Below, piece after piece: positions 50,265 to 59,631 of a stretch of 64,000 nt of DNA (position 1 is the stretch's first letter; each line of letters begins with the position of its first letter). The stretch is from Saccharicrinis fermentans DSM 9555 = JCM 21142 (GTDB lineage: Bacteria; Bacteroidota; Bacteroidia; Bacteroidales; Marinilabiliaceae). The notes beneath the pieces were generated by a model that was not told the DNA's origin, ran no database searches, and worked only from the letters and a program-made list of their open reading frames with translations. The stretch is taken from positions 4,337,980 through 4,401,979 of the forward strand of contig NZ_KI912107.1 of assembly GCF_000517085.1 (NCBI RefSeq). The letters run 5' to 3'. A program made the position numbers and the translations under genes.

Positions 50265-51401
50265 TTAAATTAATTCAACATGCCCGAATCCTATTTTGTT
50301 CAACATCTCCACCAATCTCTCCGACCCATTTTTTAACTGAATGCAATAGGCCCGAAATTCTCTACGAATGGGATATGATCCTCTCAGATATTCAAAGGTC
50401 GCTGGTTCCCTTCTAAAACGTTGATCATCTTCTAATATTTCATAGGTATGAAGGATGGCTTTGGACCACACTTGCTGATCTGTCATACCCTGTGCATCTA
50501 TTTGTAAGGTCGGATGAGCAGGTGCAGGAATATTACTGGGGTACCAGTCTTCCAACGGTAATCCAAAACGTCGACTAATAGCCTGAACGCTCATGGAAGT
50601 ACCATTTGCTTTTCCGTCGGCTGAATAACCAGCTATATGAGGAGTAGCTATCATTGTTTTGTCTAACAAACCTCTATTAATATCAGGCTCATTTTCCCAT
50701 ACATCCAGCACGGCATGACCAATGGTTTGCTTGTTTAAAGCAGCTAGTAAATCATCATTATTGATTACCTCTCCTCTGGAACTGTTAATAATAATCGCAT
50801 TCTTTTTACATTGCTCAAAAAAAGCGGCATCACCCAAGTGGTGAGTCTTGTATATTCCAGTACGCTGAAGCGGTACATGAAAAGTGATCAGATCTGCCTG
50901 AGCAAGTAACTCAGGCAAGTCAACAAATTGCTCACGCCCCTCTTTTTCGGCTCTAGGGGGATCATACTGGAGCACTTTCATTCCAATACTATTGGCAAAA
51001 CCAGCCACTTTACTACCCACATTACCTACCCCAATAATACCGATGGTTTGTTGTGTAGCATCTATACACAGCTTGCTGGTCAGTGTAGCAATAGTAGCCG
51101 CTATGTATTGCAATACTGAACCAGAATTACAACCGGGCGCATTGACCCATTTTATATTATTCTTATCACAATAAGCAGTATCTATATGATCGAAACCAAT
51201 CGTGGCTGTTGCAATCATTTTCACACCACTATCAGATAAAGCTTTTTCATCACACTTAGTACGTGTGCGCGTAATTAATGCGTCGGCACCCTTTATAACA
51301 GAGGCATCTGTTTTTGCTCCTGGTAAATAGCTTATATGGGCATAGGGTTCCAGTACACCCTCCAGAAAAGGAATTTTGTTATCGGCAATAATTTTTAACA
51401 T
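50265..51401 (-). CDS. pdxB: Erythronate-4-phosphate dehydrogenase
   Basis: Second step of the DXP-independent-from-glutamine branch of pyridoxal phosphate synthesis, in the D-2-hydroxyacid dehydrogenase superfamily. The product is 378 residues from ATG 51401 (a GTG one codon earlier is less likely). Seen: ADNKIPFLEGVLEP at the start, as in E. coli PdxB; NAD site GIIGVGNVGSKVAGFANSIG; catalytic Arg/Glu/His in INSSRGEVINN, VLDVWENEPD and TPHIAGYSADGK; and the PdxB-specific C-terminal dimer domain. Followed by gnd after 60 bases. Confidence 0.93.
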   Translation of the reverse strand: MLKIIADNKIPFLEGVLEPYAHISYLPGAKTDASVIKGADALITRTRTKCDEKALSDSGVKMIATATIGFDHIDTAYCDKNNIKWVNAPGCNSGSVLQYIAATIATLTSKLCIDATQQTIGIIGVGNVGSKVAGFANSIGMKVLQYDPPRAEKEGREQFVDLPELLAQADLITFHVPLQRTGIYKTHHLGDAAFFEQCKKNAIIINSSRGEVINNDDLLAALNKQTIGHAVLDVWENEPDINRGLLDKTMIATPHIAGYSADGKANGTSMSVQAISRRFGLPLEDWYPSNIPAPAHPTLQIDAQGMTDQQVWSKAILHTYEILEDDQRFRREPATFEYLRGSYPIRREFRAYCIQLKNGSERLVEMLNKIGFGHVELI

Positions 51402-51417
51402 CACAAATTCGTTTGAA

Positions 51418-51425
51418 CAAATGTA
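51418..51425 (-). promoter_or_regulatory. Putative -7 element of the pdxB promoter
   Basis: The minus strand reads TACATTTG, a match to TAnnTTTG, 16 bases before the pdxB ATG. Confidence 0.45.
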
Positions 51426-51473
51426 TCATTTTAAGCACGAATTACATGAATATATACCCAACAATAACCAATA

Positions 51474-51500
51474 AGAGGGAGAACCCTCCCTTCTCCCTCT
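51474..51500 (-). terminator. Inverted repeat downstream of the chemoreceptor operon
   Basis: A perfect 10-bp stem AGAGGGAGAA / TTCTCCCTCT with a 7-base loop. No good T run follows on either strand, so its role as terminator is uncertain. Confidence 0.5.
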
Positions 51501-51682
51501 CTTTCGCTACTGTATTATGCTATTGATTCCCAAGTGCTTGTCCCTGATGCATCATTATTTCCCCACTTTCAAAGCCAATGGTACCTATCGACTTTATTTT
51601 CAAAATATGATCCATCACAACTTAGGCAAAACACTAACCAGTAGGCAAATAAAATTTAACACCGATTAAAGCACTCAATATA

Positions 51683-53182
51683 CTACGAGACCTTAAAATA
51701 GCCGATCAATTTTGAAAACTTCTCTGCTTTATGTTTCAATTCTTCAGAGGTAGATGTCATCTCCTCCGAACTTAAAGCATTCTCTTGTGCCACCACACTC
51801 AAAAGCTGAACGCTTTCATTCACCTGACGAACACCATTCTTTTGTTCTAAGCTGGCCGATGTGATTTCCTGAATCCAATCCGCAGTAGTCTTTATCTGAG
51901 GTATAGAACCCTCTGTTAGGTCTTTGGAGTCTGTGGTTTGTTCAACACTTAATCTTGCGAGAGCCACTATTTCATCAGCTGCTACCTTACTTCTTTCGGC
52001 CAATTTTCGTACTTCTGTAGCCACCACAGAAAAACCTCTACCATGCTCTCCTGCCCTCGCCGCTTCCACGGCAGCATTTAAAGCCAAAATATTCGTCTGA
52101 AAAGTTATATCAGTAATCATATTGATCTTTTCTGCAATAGAAGTAACAGAATTCAAACTTTTAAGGGCTGCTTCACTGACGCGCCGCATATCATCAGCAG
52201 ACGAAACAGCAAGTTTTTCAGTCTTTACGGAATACTCTGATGTTTGATCAATATTGGCTGCAATTTCTTCCATCGTAGATGAAATTTCCTCTACCGATGC
52301 TGCCTGATCATTAGACCCTGTTGAAATTTTTTCAGAAGTAACACTCAAATGCCCACTAACCTTATTAATTTCATTGGCTTCCTCTTGAACGCCAACAATA
52401 ATTTCAGAAAGCTTTGACACAAGCATGTTAATGGCCCTGGAAATATCTCCTATTTCGTCTTTGCTACTCGTTATCTCATCATCTATTCTAAAATTTAGAT
52501 CACCTTTTGCCAACCTGAGCAGATAATTAATAGACAACTTCAAACCCTTCACGATAGATCTGGATATAACTACAGATACAGTAATAAAAATAGTTAAACT
52601 AAACAGCAATACCCCATTTATAATCATTGCTAAGTTAGAGGATTGCGCATTAGCCTCTTCAAAAGCCTGTTGTAATAATATTTCTGACGAAACCGCCATT
52701 TCATTCAACAAACGCTTAAATATATTCAGCTCTGTGATCATTAACTCCATATCACGACTCACCTCCTCACCCATGTTACCAGCTATCATATTCTTAGAGG
52801 TGGAGACTGCCAAAGGATAATATTTATCAAGTACAAGAAGAGCGCTATCCATTTTTACACTCTCTACATTTTCAAGTAATTGTACTGCACTATCACAGAG
52901 TGAATAGAATTCATCGTGCCATTGGATAGTTGCATCAATATAAGATTCATCCATAGCAGCCACCCCATCCTGAAATGACCGTTGCATGTTTTCCTGAACG
53001 ATTAACAAACTGTTACAAATTTCATTATAAGGTATATATGCACTATGGATCTCGTTCAAGTGATGCCGACTATTGTTATTACTCCATTGAATAATACAAA
53101 AAAGAATAGCGATAACAAGAACAAAAAGTCCTGGAAAGACAGCTACTTTAGCACGTACTTTTAATGCCTTTAACAGTCTCAT
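51683..53182 (-). CDS. Methyl-accepting chemotaxis protein
   Basis: A 499-residue membrane chemoreceptor: TM1 about 14-33, a periplasmic helical sensor of the four-helix-bundle type (35-183), TM2 about 184-207, HAMP (208-262) and a cytoplasmic signalling coiled coil with the conserved hairpin [20 protein letters not shown] (361-380) and [13 protein letters not shown]. It would signal to CheA/CheW, which are not encoded in the window. It is the third gene of an operon after a porin and a small binding protein (5-base gap), so it may sense the ligand bound by that protein. No pentapeptide tether for CheR/CheB is seen. Confidence 0.93.
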   Translation of the reverse strand: MRLLKALKVRAKVAVFPGLFVLVIAILFCIIQWSNNNSRHHLNEIHSAYIPYNEICNSLLIVQENMQRSFQDGVAAMDESYIDATIQWHDEFYSLCDSAVQLLENVESVKMDSALLVLDKYYPLAVSTSKNMIAGNMGEEVSRDMELMITELNIFKRLLNEMAVSSEILLQQAFEEANAQSSNLAMIINGVLLFSLTIFITVSVVISRSIVKGLKLSINYLLRLAKGDLNFRIDDEITSSKDEIGDISRAINMLVSKLSEIIVGVQEEANEINKVSGHLSVTSEKISTGSNDQAASVEEISSTMEEIAANIDQTSEYSVKTEKLAVSSADDMRRVSEAALKSLNSVTSIAEKINMITDITFQTNILALNAAVEAARAGEHGRGFSVVATEVRKLAERSKVAADEIVALARLSVEQTTDSKDLTEGSIPQIKTTADWIQEITSASLEQKNGVRQVNESVQLLSVVAQENALSSEEMTSTSEELKHKAEKFSKLIGYFKVS

Positions 53183-53187
53183 AATAT

Positions 53188-53613
53188 TTATTTTTTAATG
53201 ACCAATGTTTTCACGCCGGCAGTACTGGTAGCGGATGAAACATAGCCAATAGCTCCCTTATTATTTTTAACAAACGCTATTATTTCCTTGTCCGTCGGTT
53301 TTTCAACAGGAGCAGTCGCCATACCCGAAAATATAGCGCGTTGCCAATAACTTCGGATAGCCGCCACACTTTTATTAAACACATCCTGCGAAAAAGAAGC
53401 TCTTACTTTAGCGCGTACTGACTGATCAACAGGTATAATCATAACCCCATTTTCCCACTTCTTCTTTTTCTTCAAAAAAACCATCGCTAGCTCCTTTTTA
53501 CTAATAGAGCCAATTTCATTTATGTTATTAACAATGACCTTATAAGATTGAGCGTGAACATTACCTAGCATCAAACTCACAGCCAATATAAATAATACCG
53601 TTAATTTCTTCAT
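53188..53613 (-). CDS. Small periplasmic phosphate/anion-type binding protein
   Basis: A 141-residue exported protein with a cleavable signal (1-21, ending VHAQS). The mature part is one lobe of a PstS-like type II binding fold: [40 protein letters not shown] and the end [13 protein letters not shown] (typical PBP-like GAIGYV). It is about half the size of a normal PstS and has no transporter genes beside it. Placed between porin and chemoreceptor genes (22- and 5-base gaps), it probably delivers a bound anion or other ligand to the receptor rather than to an importer. Ligand unknown. Confidence 0.8.
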   Translation of the reverse strand: MKKLTVLFILAVSLMLGNVHAQSYKVIVNNINEIGSISKKELAMVFLKKKKKWENGVMIIPVDQSVRAKVRASFSQDVFNKSVAAIRSYWQRAIFSGMATAPVEKPTDKEIIAFVKNNKGAIGYVSSATSTAGVKTLVIKK

Positions 53614-53635
53614 TTTTAAATTAGTCTATAAGATA

Positions 53636-54727
53636 TTAGAAGGAATAAATAAGCGATACAACAAAGCCATCTAGATTTTGAACTTCTTGCTCGTAATGTA
53701 AATACTCACATTTAAGCGTGGTTTCGAAACTAGGCTTATACATCACTCCACCCGTATAACGCTGAAATTCGATATAAAATGAAGTTTGATCTTCGTATCG
53801 CACATAAGGTGTGATTTTAACAAAAGAATGATTTAACTCTACAAAAGCGCCTTTATGGTCTATAAATTTATTATTAATGGTAAGATCAGAATTCCAGAAT
53901 CCTCCGATCAACTGAGTGTTATTATAGGATAATTTGGCATCAATGCCATAACTAAATCGTTCTGAGTCAAAAATTAGTACAGAGTTGTTACCCATAACCA
54001 TAGCAGGCACTTTTTCTTTTTGCGAGTTAAACATGCTCAAACCAATATTTACATAATCTTGATACGCAAAACGAATATTACCACCAACAGCCAGGTTACG
54101 GGTTGCTTTATAGGAATCATCTATGGTGAAGGGGCTGTTCAATAAGGCTCCATAATAGGACACTTCGTTACCAAAAAATCCAACAGCACCTGTATTCAAC
54201 CACATTGCATTGTTATATCCCCCTGCAAACACATCGTAGCTTATACTCACATCATCTCCGAACTTACCATTTAAAGAAATGGCATCCATATTTAAAGGGA
54301 AAAATTCATGATTTGATATTAATACAGGTAAAGTAGCACTAATATTAACAGGCGCATAATAGTAGGTGTTCATAGGACTTAGTGGCGTAAGAAAACGACC
54401 CACCTTGAAATTCACATTTTGAGAAAGACGATACTGAATATTCGCTTCGTTAATCATTTGATCTATAGAATAATCAGGGCGATACACAAATACCATTTTT
54501 AAGGAAACGTCCTTCAGAGGTTGGTAACTGGCTAAGATTCCTGCTTCAGAAAGCGCTACTCCGTATTCTTTATCATAACCATCAAGGTCATTAAAGTAAT
54601 TAAACTCAGTAGAGAGATACCCGCTGATTTTGGTTTGAGGCTCCCATTGATCCTGTGCATTTATTTGCACACCAAAAAAAGCCAAAACAGCCGTAAGTAC
54701 TAATAATTGTTTTTTGATCGTTCTCAT
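53636..54727 (-). CDS. Outer-membrane porin-like beta-barrel protein
   Basis: A 363-residue protein with signal peptide (1-24, ending INAQD) and a body of alternating beta strands rich in Tyr/Asn/Phe, ending in an aromatic residue (VVSLIYSF), the usual signal for barrel insertion. The segment INEANIQYRLSQNVNFKVGR followed by FLTPLSPMNTYYYAP resembles phosphate-selective porins O/P and related small barrels. It is the first gene of the porin / binding-protein / chemoreceptor operon, so it may admit the sensed solute. Confidence 0.8.
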   Translation of the reverse strand: MRTIKKQLLVLTAVLAFFGVQINAQDQWEPQTKISGYLSTEFNYFNDLDGYDKEYGVALSEAGILASYQPLKDVSLKMVFVYRPDYSIDQMINEANIQYRLSQNVNFKVGRFLTPLSPMNTYYYAPVNISATLPVLISNHEFFPLNMDAISLNGKFGDDVSISYDVFAGGYNNAMWLNTGAVGFFGNEVSYYGALLNSPFTIDDSYKATRNLAVGGNIRFAYQDYVNIGLSMFNSQKEKVPAMVMGNNSVLIFDSERFSYGIDAKLSYNNTQLIGGFWNSDLTINNKFIDHKGAFVELNHSFVKITPYVRYEDQTSFYIEFQRYTGGVMYKPSFETTLKCEYLHYEQEVQNLDGFVVSLIYSF

Positions 54728-55156
54728 ATTTACGTTTTTAATAATAGTAATCTTTCAAAATAATTTATAATATACTCAACCACTTACCACTTGAGTAGCA
54801 GTAAAGCACTATTTCTATTACCTAGTAAAATTGCTGTGTTGTATTTTATTAATTGAATAACTACCTCATCGTGTCTTGGCATACCTATCCAGACAACTTA
54901 TTGATAAATTGATAGTTGCAAAATAGAGTTCATAAGAAGTTCTGCTAACTCATTGTGGATGCATATAAATTTTCATCCCCTAGCTTAACTGTTATTTCTT
55001 GTTTCATCACCTTATCTTTTGTCGCTGCAAAGGTGCAACAGAATATAAAAGTGTGAAATAGGATAAATCTGCATTTTAGGCAATTAACTACCTAATAGCA
55101 TTAAGGGTTTACCCTTAGTACATAAATGAAGTTTCTATAATAAATGCTATTTTAAC
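54728..55156. other. Long leader / intergenic region upstream of the porin operon
   Basis: About 430 bases with no gene. On the minus strand, near 55040-55020, TTGCACCTTTGCAGC resembles a Bacteroidota -7 region without the TA; if used, the porin mRNA leader would be near 290 bases. No riboswitch is recognised. Confidence 0.4.
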
Positions 55157-55253
55157 ATGAAGCGAGTCATGGAAATTGTTTCACACGCAGGGGGAATGAT
55201 TAGGCTAGCCAAGTTCCATATGAGCATTGAAAGATAAATTTAGACATATGAAA
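55157..55253 (+). repeat. Degenerate ~95-bp repeat, copy B (orphan)
   Basis: It matches copy A before leuB: ATGAAGCGAGTCATGGAA ... TTCCATATGAGCATT ... ACATATGAAA. In this copy a 26-codon frame is intact (55157-55237; start MKRVMEIVSHAGGMIRLAKF), yet no gene follows on this strand: the next sequence is the 3' end of the opposite-strand response regulator. It is therefore likely a misplaced duplicate of an ilv-leu upstream segment. Confidence 0.6.
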
Positions 55254-55259
55254 ATGAAG

Positions 55260-55886
55260 CTAAATGCTTGCATAATTATTTTTGAGTGCCCACATAACAA
55301 GCTGGGCAACATTCTTTTGTCCTGACTTACGAAGAATATTAGATCGATGTACTTCGATGGTTTTGTGGCTTAAAAAAAGCATTTCTGAAATTTCTTTGGT
55401 TGAATGACCTTTACAAATCAACTGCAACACTTCAATTTCTCTCACACTTAATTCATTTTCTTCAGGTTTAGCAATGGCTTTAAGGGCCATTTTTTGCAGG
55501 ATCTCCTGTGAAAAATAATTGCCACCTTTATGAATTTCATGAATCGCTTGTGCGAGCTCATATTTACCGGCTTTTTTGAGTACAAAACCATGGGCTCCGG
55601 CATTGATCATCTGCATATAATAGGAATCCTCGGTATACATCGTTACCGCAATCACTTTTACGTCAGGCTTTATTGCCTTCAGCTTTTGGGTGGTTTCAAT
55701 TCCATTCATGGCTTCCATATTAATATCCATTAACACCAGATCAATATTCAAACCATCAATAGCATTTAAAAAATCCAGACCTGAACCAAAATTAGCACAT
55801 ACATCTACATCATCCATTTGATTTAAAACCAACACCAATCCTTCTCTAAACAGTTCATGATCATCTACTACTGCAACACGTATCAT
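55260..55886 (-). CDS. NarL/FixJ-family response regulator
   Basis: A 208-residue regulator: receiver domain (1-120) with acidic pair D8/D9, phosphoacceptor D54 (LVLMDINMEAMNG) and the lysine of FVLKKAG, then a LuxR-type HTH (about 145-205; LSVREIEVLQLICKGHSTKE, LFLSHKTIEVHRSNI). Its start overlaps the end of the histidine kinase gene by four bases, so the pair forms one two-component system. Target genes unknown; the porin-chemoreceptor operon adjacent is a candidate only by position. Confidence 0.93.
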   Translation of the reverse strand: MIRVAVVDDHELFREGLVLVLNQMDDVDVCANFGSGLDFLNAIDGLNIDLVLMDINMEAMNGIETTQKLKAIKPDVKVIAVTMYTEDSYYMQMINAGAHGFVLKKAGKYELAQAIHEIHKGGNYFSQEILQKMALKAIAKPEENELSVREIEVLQLICKGHSTKEISEMLFLSHKTIEVHRSNILRKSGQKNVAQLVMWALKNNYASI

Positions 55887-57346
55887 AGTCTATTTGCTTT
55901 GGGTAACCACATTTTTACTTCAACACCTCGACCTAATTCACTATTTAACACAAACTTACCATTAAAAGACTGTACCCGATTCCTTAAATTTTGCAATCCC
56001 ATACCAGCCTTTTTCTTTCCAATCTCTTCCTTATTAAAACCAATACCATTATCTCTATAATGTAGGTTAATCCCATATTGATTTTCTTCTATATGAAAAG
56101 TCACTTTGGTAGTTTTGGCATATTTAATCGCGTTATTAATTAATTCGGTAAAAATTCTGTAAACAGTAATTTCTTTGTTTTTATCCAAACGTTGAACATC
56201 ATTATGCGAAAATATAATCTTAAATTTCTCTGACAAATTTAGTTTAGCTATAAACGATTCTATGGCAGCAATTATTCCATAATTAACCAATATATGTGGA
56301 CTAATATTGAAAGCGATTTCAGAAATAGAGTTAACAGCTTCATCCACCAAGCTTGTTAATTTAGTTTTAATGAACTCCTTTTTATCCGATGAACTTTCAT
56401 CCATCAGGGCCTGGGTATATAACTTAATTGTTGTGAGGATGGGCCCAATTCCATCATGTAAATCCGAGGAAATTCTTTTTCGTTCATTTTCTTCGGTTTG
56501 AATAATAGAATTCAACACTAGATTCTGACTTTTTTTACTTTCTGTGATATCCCGCTCAACCACCATATAAAAATAATCGCCAAGTTCCTTTAATGGGGTA
56601 ATATTCACCAGGGTATATACCGGTTTTTGAGGGTCAACATGGGTATGCACCCATTCAAATATCTGCGTCTTACCTCGAAAAGCCAATGAAAGTTTATGGC
56701 CAAGATGAACGCTCTCATTTAACACGCCAAAATCCTTATTTACATCTACATAAGGGATGTCTTTATTACTAACCTGTATATTAGGATAGAGTTTTTGAGC
56801 CATTATATTATAATCAACAAGCACATCGTTGTTCATAATTAAAATGGAATCATTGGTATTTCTATACAAGGTTCTATATAGCACTTCACTGCGCGCCAAT
56901 TTTTCTGTCGCTATGGTTTGCTCTGTAACGTCTTTTAGTATCACCAAAGAAACGTAGCTGTCATTGTTTTGATTGATAACAACCCGCTGAGTCTGTAAAA
57001 CCAATCTATCCCCCTTTTTATCTTTGATATCTAAAGTGAGATTTGGCATTTTCTTTTGTGCCAACGACAATTTTCCTCTTTTTTCAATAATAGACACATA
57101 ATTATCCCCTATTACATCTAAAATACAATTCCCCACCAAATCCTTTTCGGTATAGCCGGTAATTTCAGTAAAAGCCTGATTAAATTCAATAACGCGATAA
57201 TCTTCTGACAAGATAAGATACCCATCGTAACTGTTATTATAAAGTGTTCTATAATTGTTGGCATGTTCTGCTGCGTATAATTCGGCCCGTTTCCTTTCAG
57301 CAACCTCCCTGATTAAATAATTATTTAATAGTTTTAATTCGTCCAT
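55883..57346 (-). CDS. Cytosolic PAS sensor histidine kinase (HisKA_3 type)
   Basis: A 487-residue kinase without membrane segments. Two PAS domains (about 28-140, NNSYDGYLILSEDYRVIEFN; and 152-270, NTNDSILIMNND) precede a HisKA_3 dimerisation helix with the phospho-histidine H297 in RKRISSDLHDGIGPIL, and an HATPase_c domain (about 385-485; ELINNAIKYAKTTKV, DNGIGF, GMGLQNLRNRV). NarX/DesK-type architecture pairs with NarL-type regulators, as here. The sensed signal is intracellular and unknown. Confidence 0.93.
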   Translation of the reverse strand: MDELKLLNNYLIREVAERKRAELYAAEHANNYRTLYNNSYDGYLILSEDYRVIEFNQAFTEITGYTEKDLVGNCILDVIGDNYVSIIEKRGKLSLAQKKMPNLTLDIKDKKGDRLVLQTQRVVINQNNDSYVSLVILKDVTEQTIATEKLARSEVLYRTLYRNTNDSILIMNNDVLVDYNIMAQKLYPNIQVSNKDIPYVDVNKDFGVLNESVHLGHKLSLAFRGKTQIFEWVHTHVDPQKPVYTLVNITPLKELGDYFYMVVERDITESKKSQNLVLNSIIQTEENERKRISSDLHDGIGPILTTIKLYTQALMDESSSDKKEFIKTKLTSLVDEAVNSISEIAFNISPHILVNYGIIAAIESFIAKLNLSEKFKIIFSHNDVQRLDKNKEITVYRIFTELINNAIKYAKTTKVTFHIEENQYGINLHYRDNGIGFNKEEIGKKKAGMGLQNLRNRVQSFNGKFVLNSELGRGVEVKMWLPKANRL

Positions 57347-57442
57347 TTATATATAAGATGATCAATGCAAAAATACTTAGAAAGATAAAAAATAATTCAT
57401 ATTAACCCATAAAGCACCAGCTGAACGCCAATTTCTATAAGC

Positions 57443-58135
57443 TCATTGGGTTGTGGCATATGCGAGGGTTGCCACACTCACACTAACTCCTTTGATATTG
57501 GTCAGCTGAGCAGCACATGCTTCTATGGTAGCACCGGTGGTTAACACGTCATCCACCAATAGTACTCTTTTATTCTCTAACAAGGAAGGTTTTCTGATAT
57601 CGAAGCTATTGGAAATATTCTCCCAACGCCTATATCTTCCCTTATTGGTCTGACTACTGGTAAAAGTACATTTGTACAAATTATCTATCATCAGCTGAGC
57701 CGACATATGTTCAGCCAAACCCCGGGCTATCCATTCACTTTGATTGTATCCTCGTTGCGCCAGCTTTTTAGGATGTAAAGGAATAGGCAATAAATAATCC
57801 ATGGGTCCAAAATAATTCACTTTGGCCAATTCATGCCCATATAGCTTACCTAGTTCATAACCTAATTCTTTTTGATTTTTATATTTAAGGCTATGCAAAA
57901 TATACTTAACCATACTACCCTTAGTATATAACAGAAAAGAAGCAACTTTTTCTATATCTACCCTGCCCCAAAATATTGAATCCAAGGGATTATGCTTCGC
58001 TAAATGGAAATAGGTACGCGGTAATTTGCGCAAGCACTTGGTACAGATGCTTTTCTCATGCTTAAACAGCGCCAAATGACAGATGGGACAAGTTCTGGGA
58101 AAAAACAATTGAAAAAAATCACTGATATAGTTCAT
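57443..58135 (-). CDS. ComF-family phosphoribosyltransferase-like protein
   Basis: A 230-residue protein related to ComF/GntX: N-terminal zinc-type cysteines (CPICHLALF, CTKCLRKLP) and a C-terminal PRTase fold with the PRPP loop RVLLVDDVLTTGATIEACA and GYNQSEWIARGLA. ComF works in DNA uptake in naturally competent bacteria, but many homologues are in non-competent species. The frame extends to 58186, but the ATG at 58135 (MNYISDFFQLFFPRTCPIC) starts just before the domain and is preferred. Confidence 0.85.
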   Translation of the reverse strand: MNYISDFFQLFFPRTCPICHLALFKHEKSICTKCLRKLPRTYFHLAKHNPLDSIFWGRVDIEKVASFLLYTKGSMVKYILHSLKYKNQKELGYELGKLYGHELAKVNYFGPMDYLLPIPLHPKKLAQRGYNQSEWIARGLAEHMSAQLMIDNLYKCTFTSSQTNKGRYRRWENISNSFDIRKPSLLENKRVLLVDDVLTTGATIEACAAQLTNIKGVSVSVATLAYATTQ

Positions 58136-58337
58136 AACATGTAGTTTACATATCTGGTAGCAGTTATACCTTAAAAAATTAAGCATTTTTCAAAAAGAAC
58201 ACAAATGTTTACAATTTATTAATGAACAGGTAAGAAGAGCATAATCTATAGCTAACAATTAAGGCATATGTTTGTCATATGAAAATGATTAATGTAGGCA
58301 AAAACATAAAAAACCACATACTAATAAAAAAAGCAAA

Positions 58338-58694
58338 ATGAAAAAAGCACTATTATTATTCGCAATGGTAACGTTTATGTCAATGAGTAGCTTCACTGGA
58401 GAAAAAAACAATAAGGCCAAAGCTACCGTAGTGGCAAAAACGAGTATTAATGGTTCTGTAATGGATGAGACCACCGGAGAGACACTGGTAGGCGTAGAAG
58501 TAATATTGGAAGGTACCGATTTAAAAACATATACCGATTTTGATGGCCATTTTACTTTCGATGGAGTAAGCGTTGGAAAATATACTGTCAATGCTAAATT
58601 AATATCATACAATGAAATTAAAGGACGCGAACTAAAAGTAGAAGCAAGTACCCATAACCACATAGCCTTTAAAATGAAACAAGCCAACAAATAA
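58338..58694 (+). CDS. Small secreted carboxypeptidase-regulatory-like domain protein
   Basis: A 118-residue exported protein: signal peptide (about 1-20, SMSSFTG region) and one complete CarboxypepD_reg-like beta sandwich (INGSVMDETTGETLVGVEVI, YTDFDGHFTFDGVSVGKYTV) that fills the protein. This domain usually sits at the front of TonB receptors, but here it is free-standing. Function unknown. A terminator lies 100 bases downstream. Confidence 0.8.
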   Translation: MKKALLLFAMVTFMSMSSFTGEKNNKAKATVVAKTSINGSVMDETTGETLVGVEVILEGTDLKTYTDFDGHFTFDGVSVGKYTVNAKLISYNEIKGRELKVEASTHNHIAFKMKQANK

Positions 58695-58794
58695 AAATGA
58701 CCATTAAACCAAAAATATGGAAGAGCCAAGCTCCCAAAAAAGAAAAGTGACTCTCTACAACACTGAGTTAACAATAAATTAACATGCAATTAAT

Positions 58795-58825
58795 AAAAAG
58801 CCATCTGCATAAAGATGGCTTTTTT
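58795..58825 (+). terminator. Terminator after the 58338 gene
   Basis: A perfect 12-bp stem AAAAAGCCATCT / AGATGGCTTTTT with a 6-base loop; A and T tracts make it work in both directions. Confidence 0.85.
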
Positions 58826-59018
58826 ACTGATAACCAAGTACATAAAAAAAACACCATAGAAAAACATTAAAACTTAACATGGATAACTTGCTATTAATGT
58901 AACTTTCATGTTAATTTGAAGTTAATATTATGGTACACATGAGGATTTAATCTACAAGTAGTACACAGCTACTTTAAATCCGGGAGGCTTTTATTATTAA
59001 CAATTTAAATTAAAAGCC
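58826..59018. other. Leader of the 59019 gene
   Basis: AT-rich intergenic sequence without ORF, presumably with the promoter for 59019; no clear -7/-33 pair was found. Confidence 0.4.
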
Positions 59019-59480
59019 ATGAGAATATTAATGACATTATTGCTTTTTGTGGGTCTAGTGACCTTCAGCCAAGCTCAGTTAACACTGAATGAAGAAGACG
59101 GACTTTACTACAATGCCGACGGGGTGCTATATAGTGGCACCTATGTAGAGTACTACCCAAGTGGTAATAAACGGGTTGAGATGAAAGTAGTGGAAGGTAA
59201 AAAACAAGGCGTATCTACCTATTACTTTGACAATCAATCAAAACAAGAAATTCGTTCGTATGACCAAAACCAAATGGATGGTCTATGGGAAACATGGAAT
59301 GAAAAAGGAACCAAGATAGCTGTTGCCAGTTATAAACAAGGTATAAAAGACGGTGCTTGGAAAATATACGACGAAAATGGCGTTTTAAGATATGACATGT
59401 TCTATGCTAATGGTAAAAAGTCAGGTGTATGGAAGATTTATGATGAAAAAGGTAAACTGACCGAAAAAAAAGAATTCTAA
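59019..59480 (+). CDS. Secreted MORN-variant (YwqK-like) repeat protein
   Basis: A 153-residue exported protein with signal peptide (about 1-20, VTFSQAQ) and five or six MORN_2-like repeats of about 22 residues (YVEYYPSGNKRVEMKVVEGK, DGLWETWNEKGTKIAVASYK, DGAWKIYDENGVLRYDMFYA, SGVWKIYDEKGKLTEKKEF). Such proteins are often labelled YwqK antitoxin-like, but the secreted form here argues for an envelope role instead. Function unknown. A strong terminator follows. Confidence 0.82.
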   Translation: MRILMTLLLFVGLVTFSQAQLTLNEEDGLYYNADGVLYSGTYVEYYPSGNKRVEMKVVEGKKQGVSTYYFDNQSKQEIRSYDQNQMDGLWETWNEKGTKIAVASYKQGIKDGAWKIYDENGVLRYDMFYANGKKSGVWKIYDEKGKLTEKKEF

Positions 59481-59498
59481 ACATATAATTAAATACCA

Positions 59499-59532
59499 AA
59501 AGAGGGAGATAAGTTTTATCTCCCTCTTTTTT
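59499..59532 (+). terminator. Terminator after the MORN protein gene
   Basis: A perfect 14-bp stem AAAGAGGGAGATAA / TTATCTCCCTCTTT with a 3-base loop, then T run. Confidence 0.9.
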
Positions 59533-59631
59533 ATTTAAACCATTTATAAATTGCTGCTTATCTGTAAGAAGAATCCATAAAAATTATAACTTTCCAATAT
59601 ATTAATAATAAAGGAGTTTTAATATTCACAT

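Noticed and set aside
55157-55237. 26-codon ORF of repeat copy B as a live leader peptide
   Set aside because: No gene follows on that strand and composition is not biased to any operon product; more likely a relic.
58136-58186. ComF start at 58186
   Set aside because: The extra 17 residues are not conserved in style and precede the natural MNYISDFFQLFF start.
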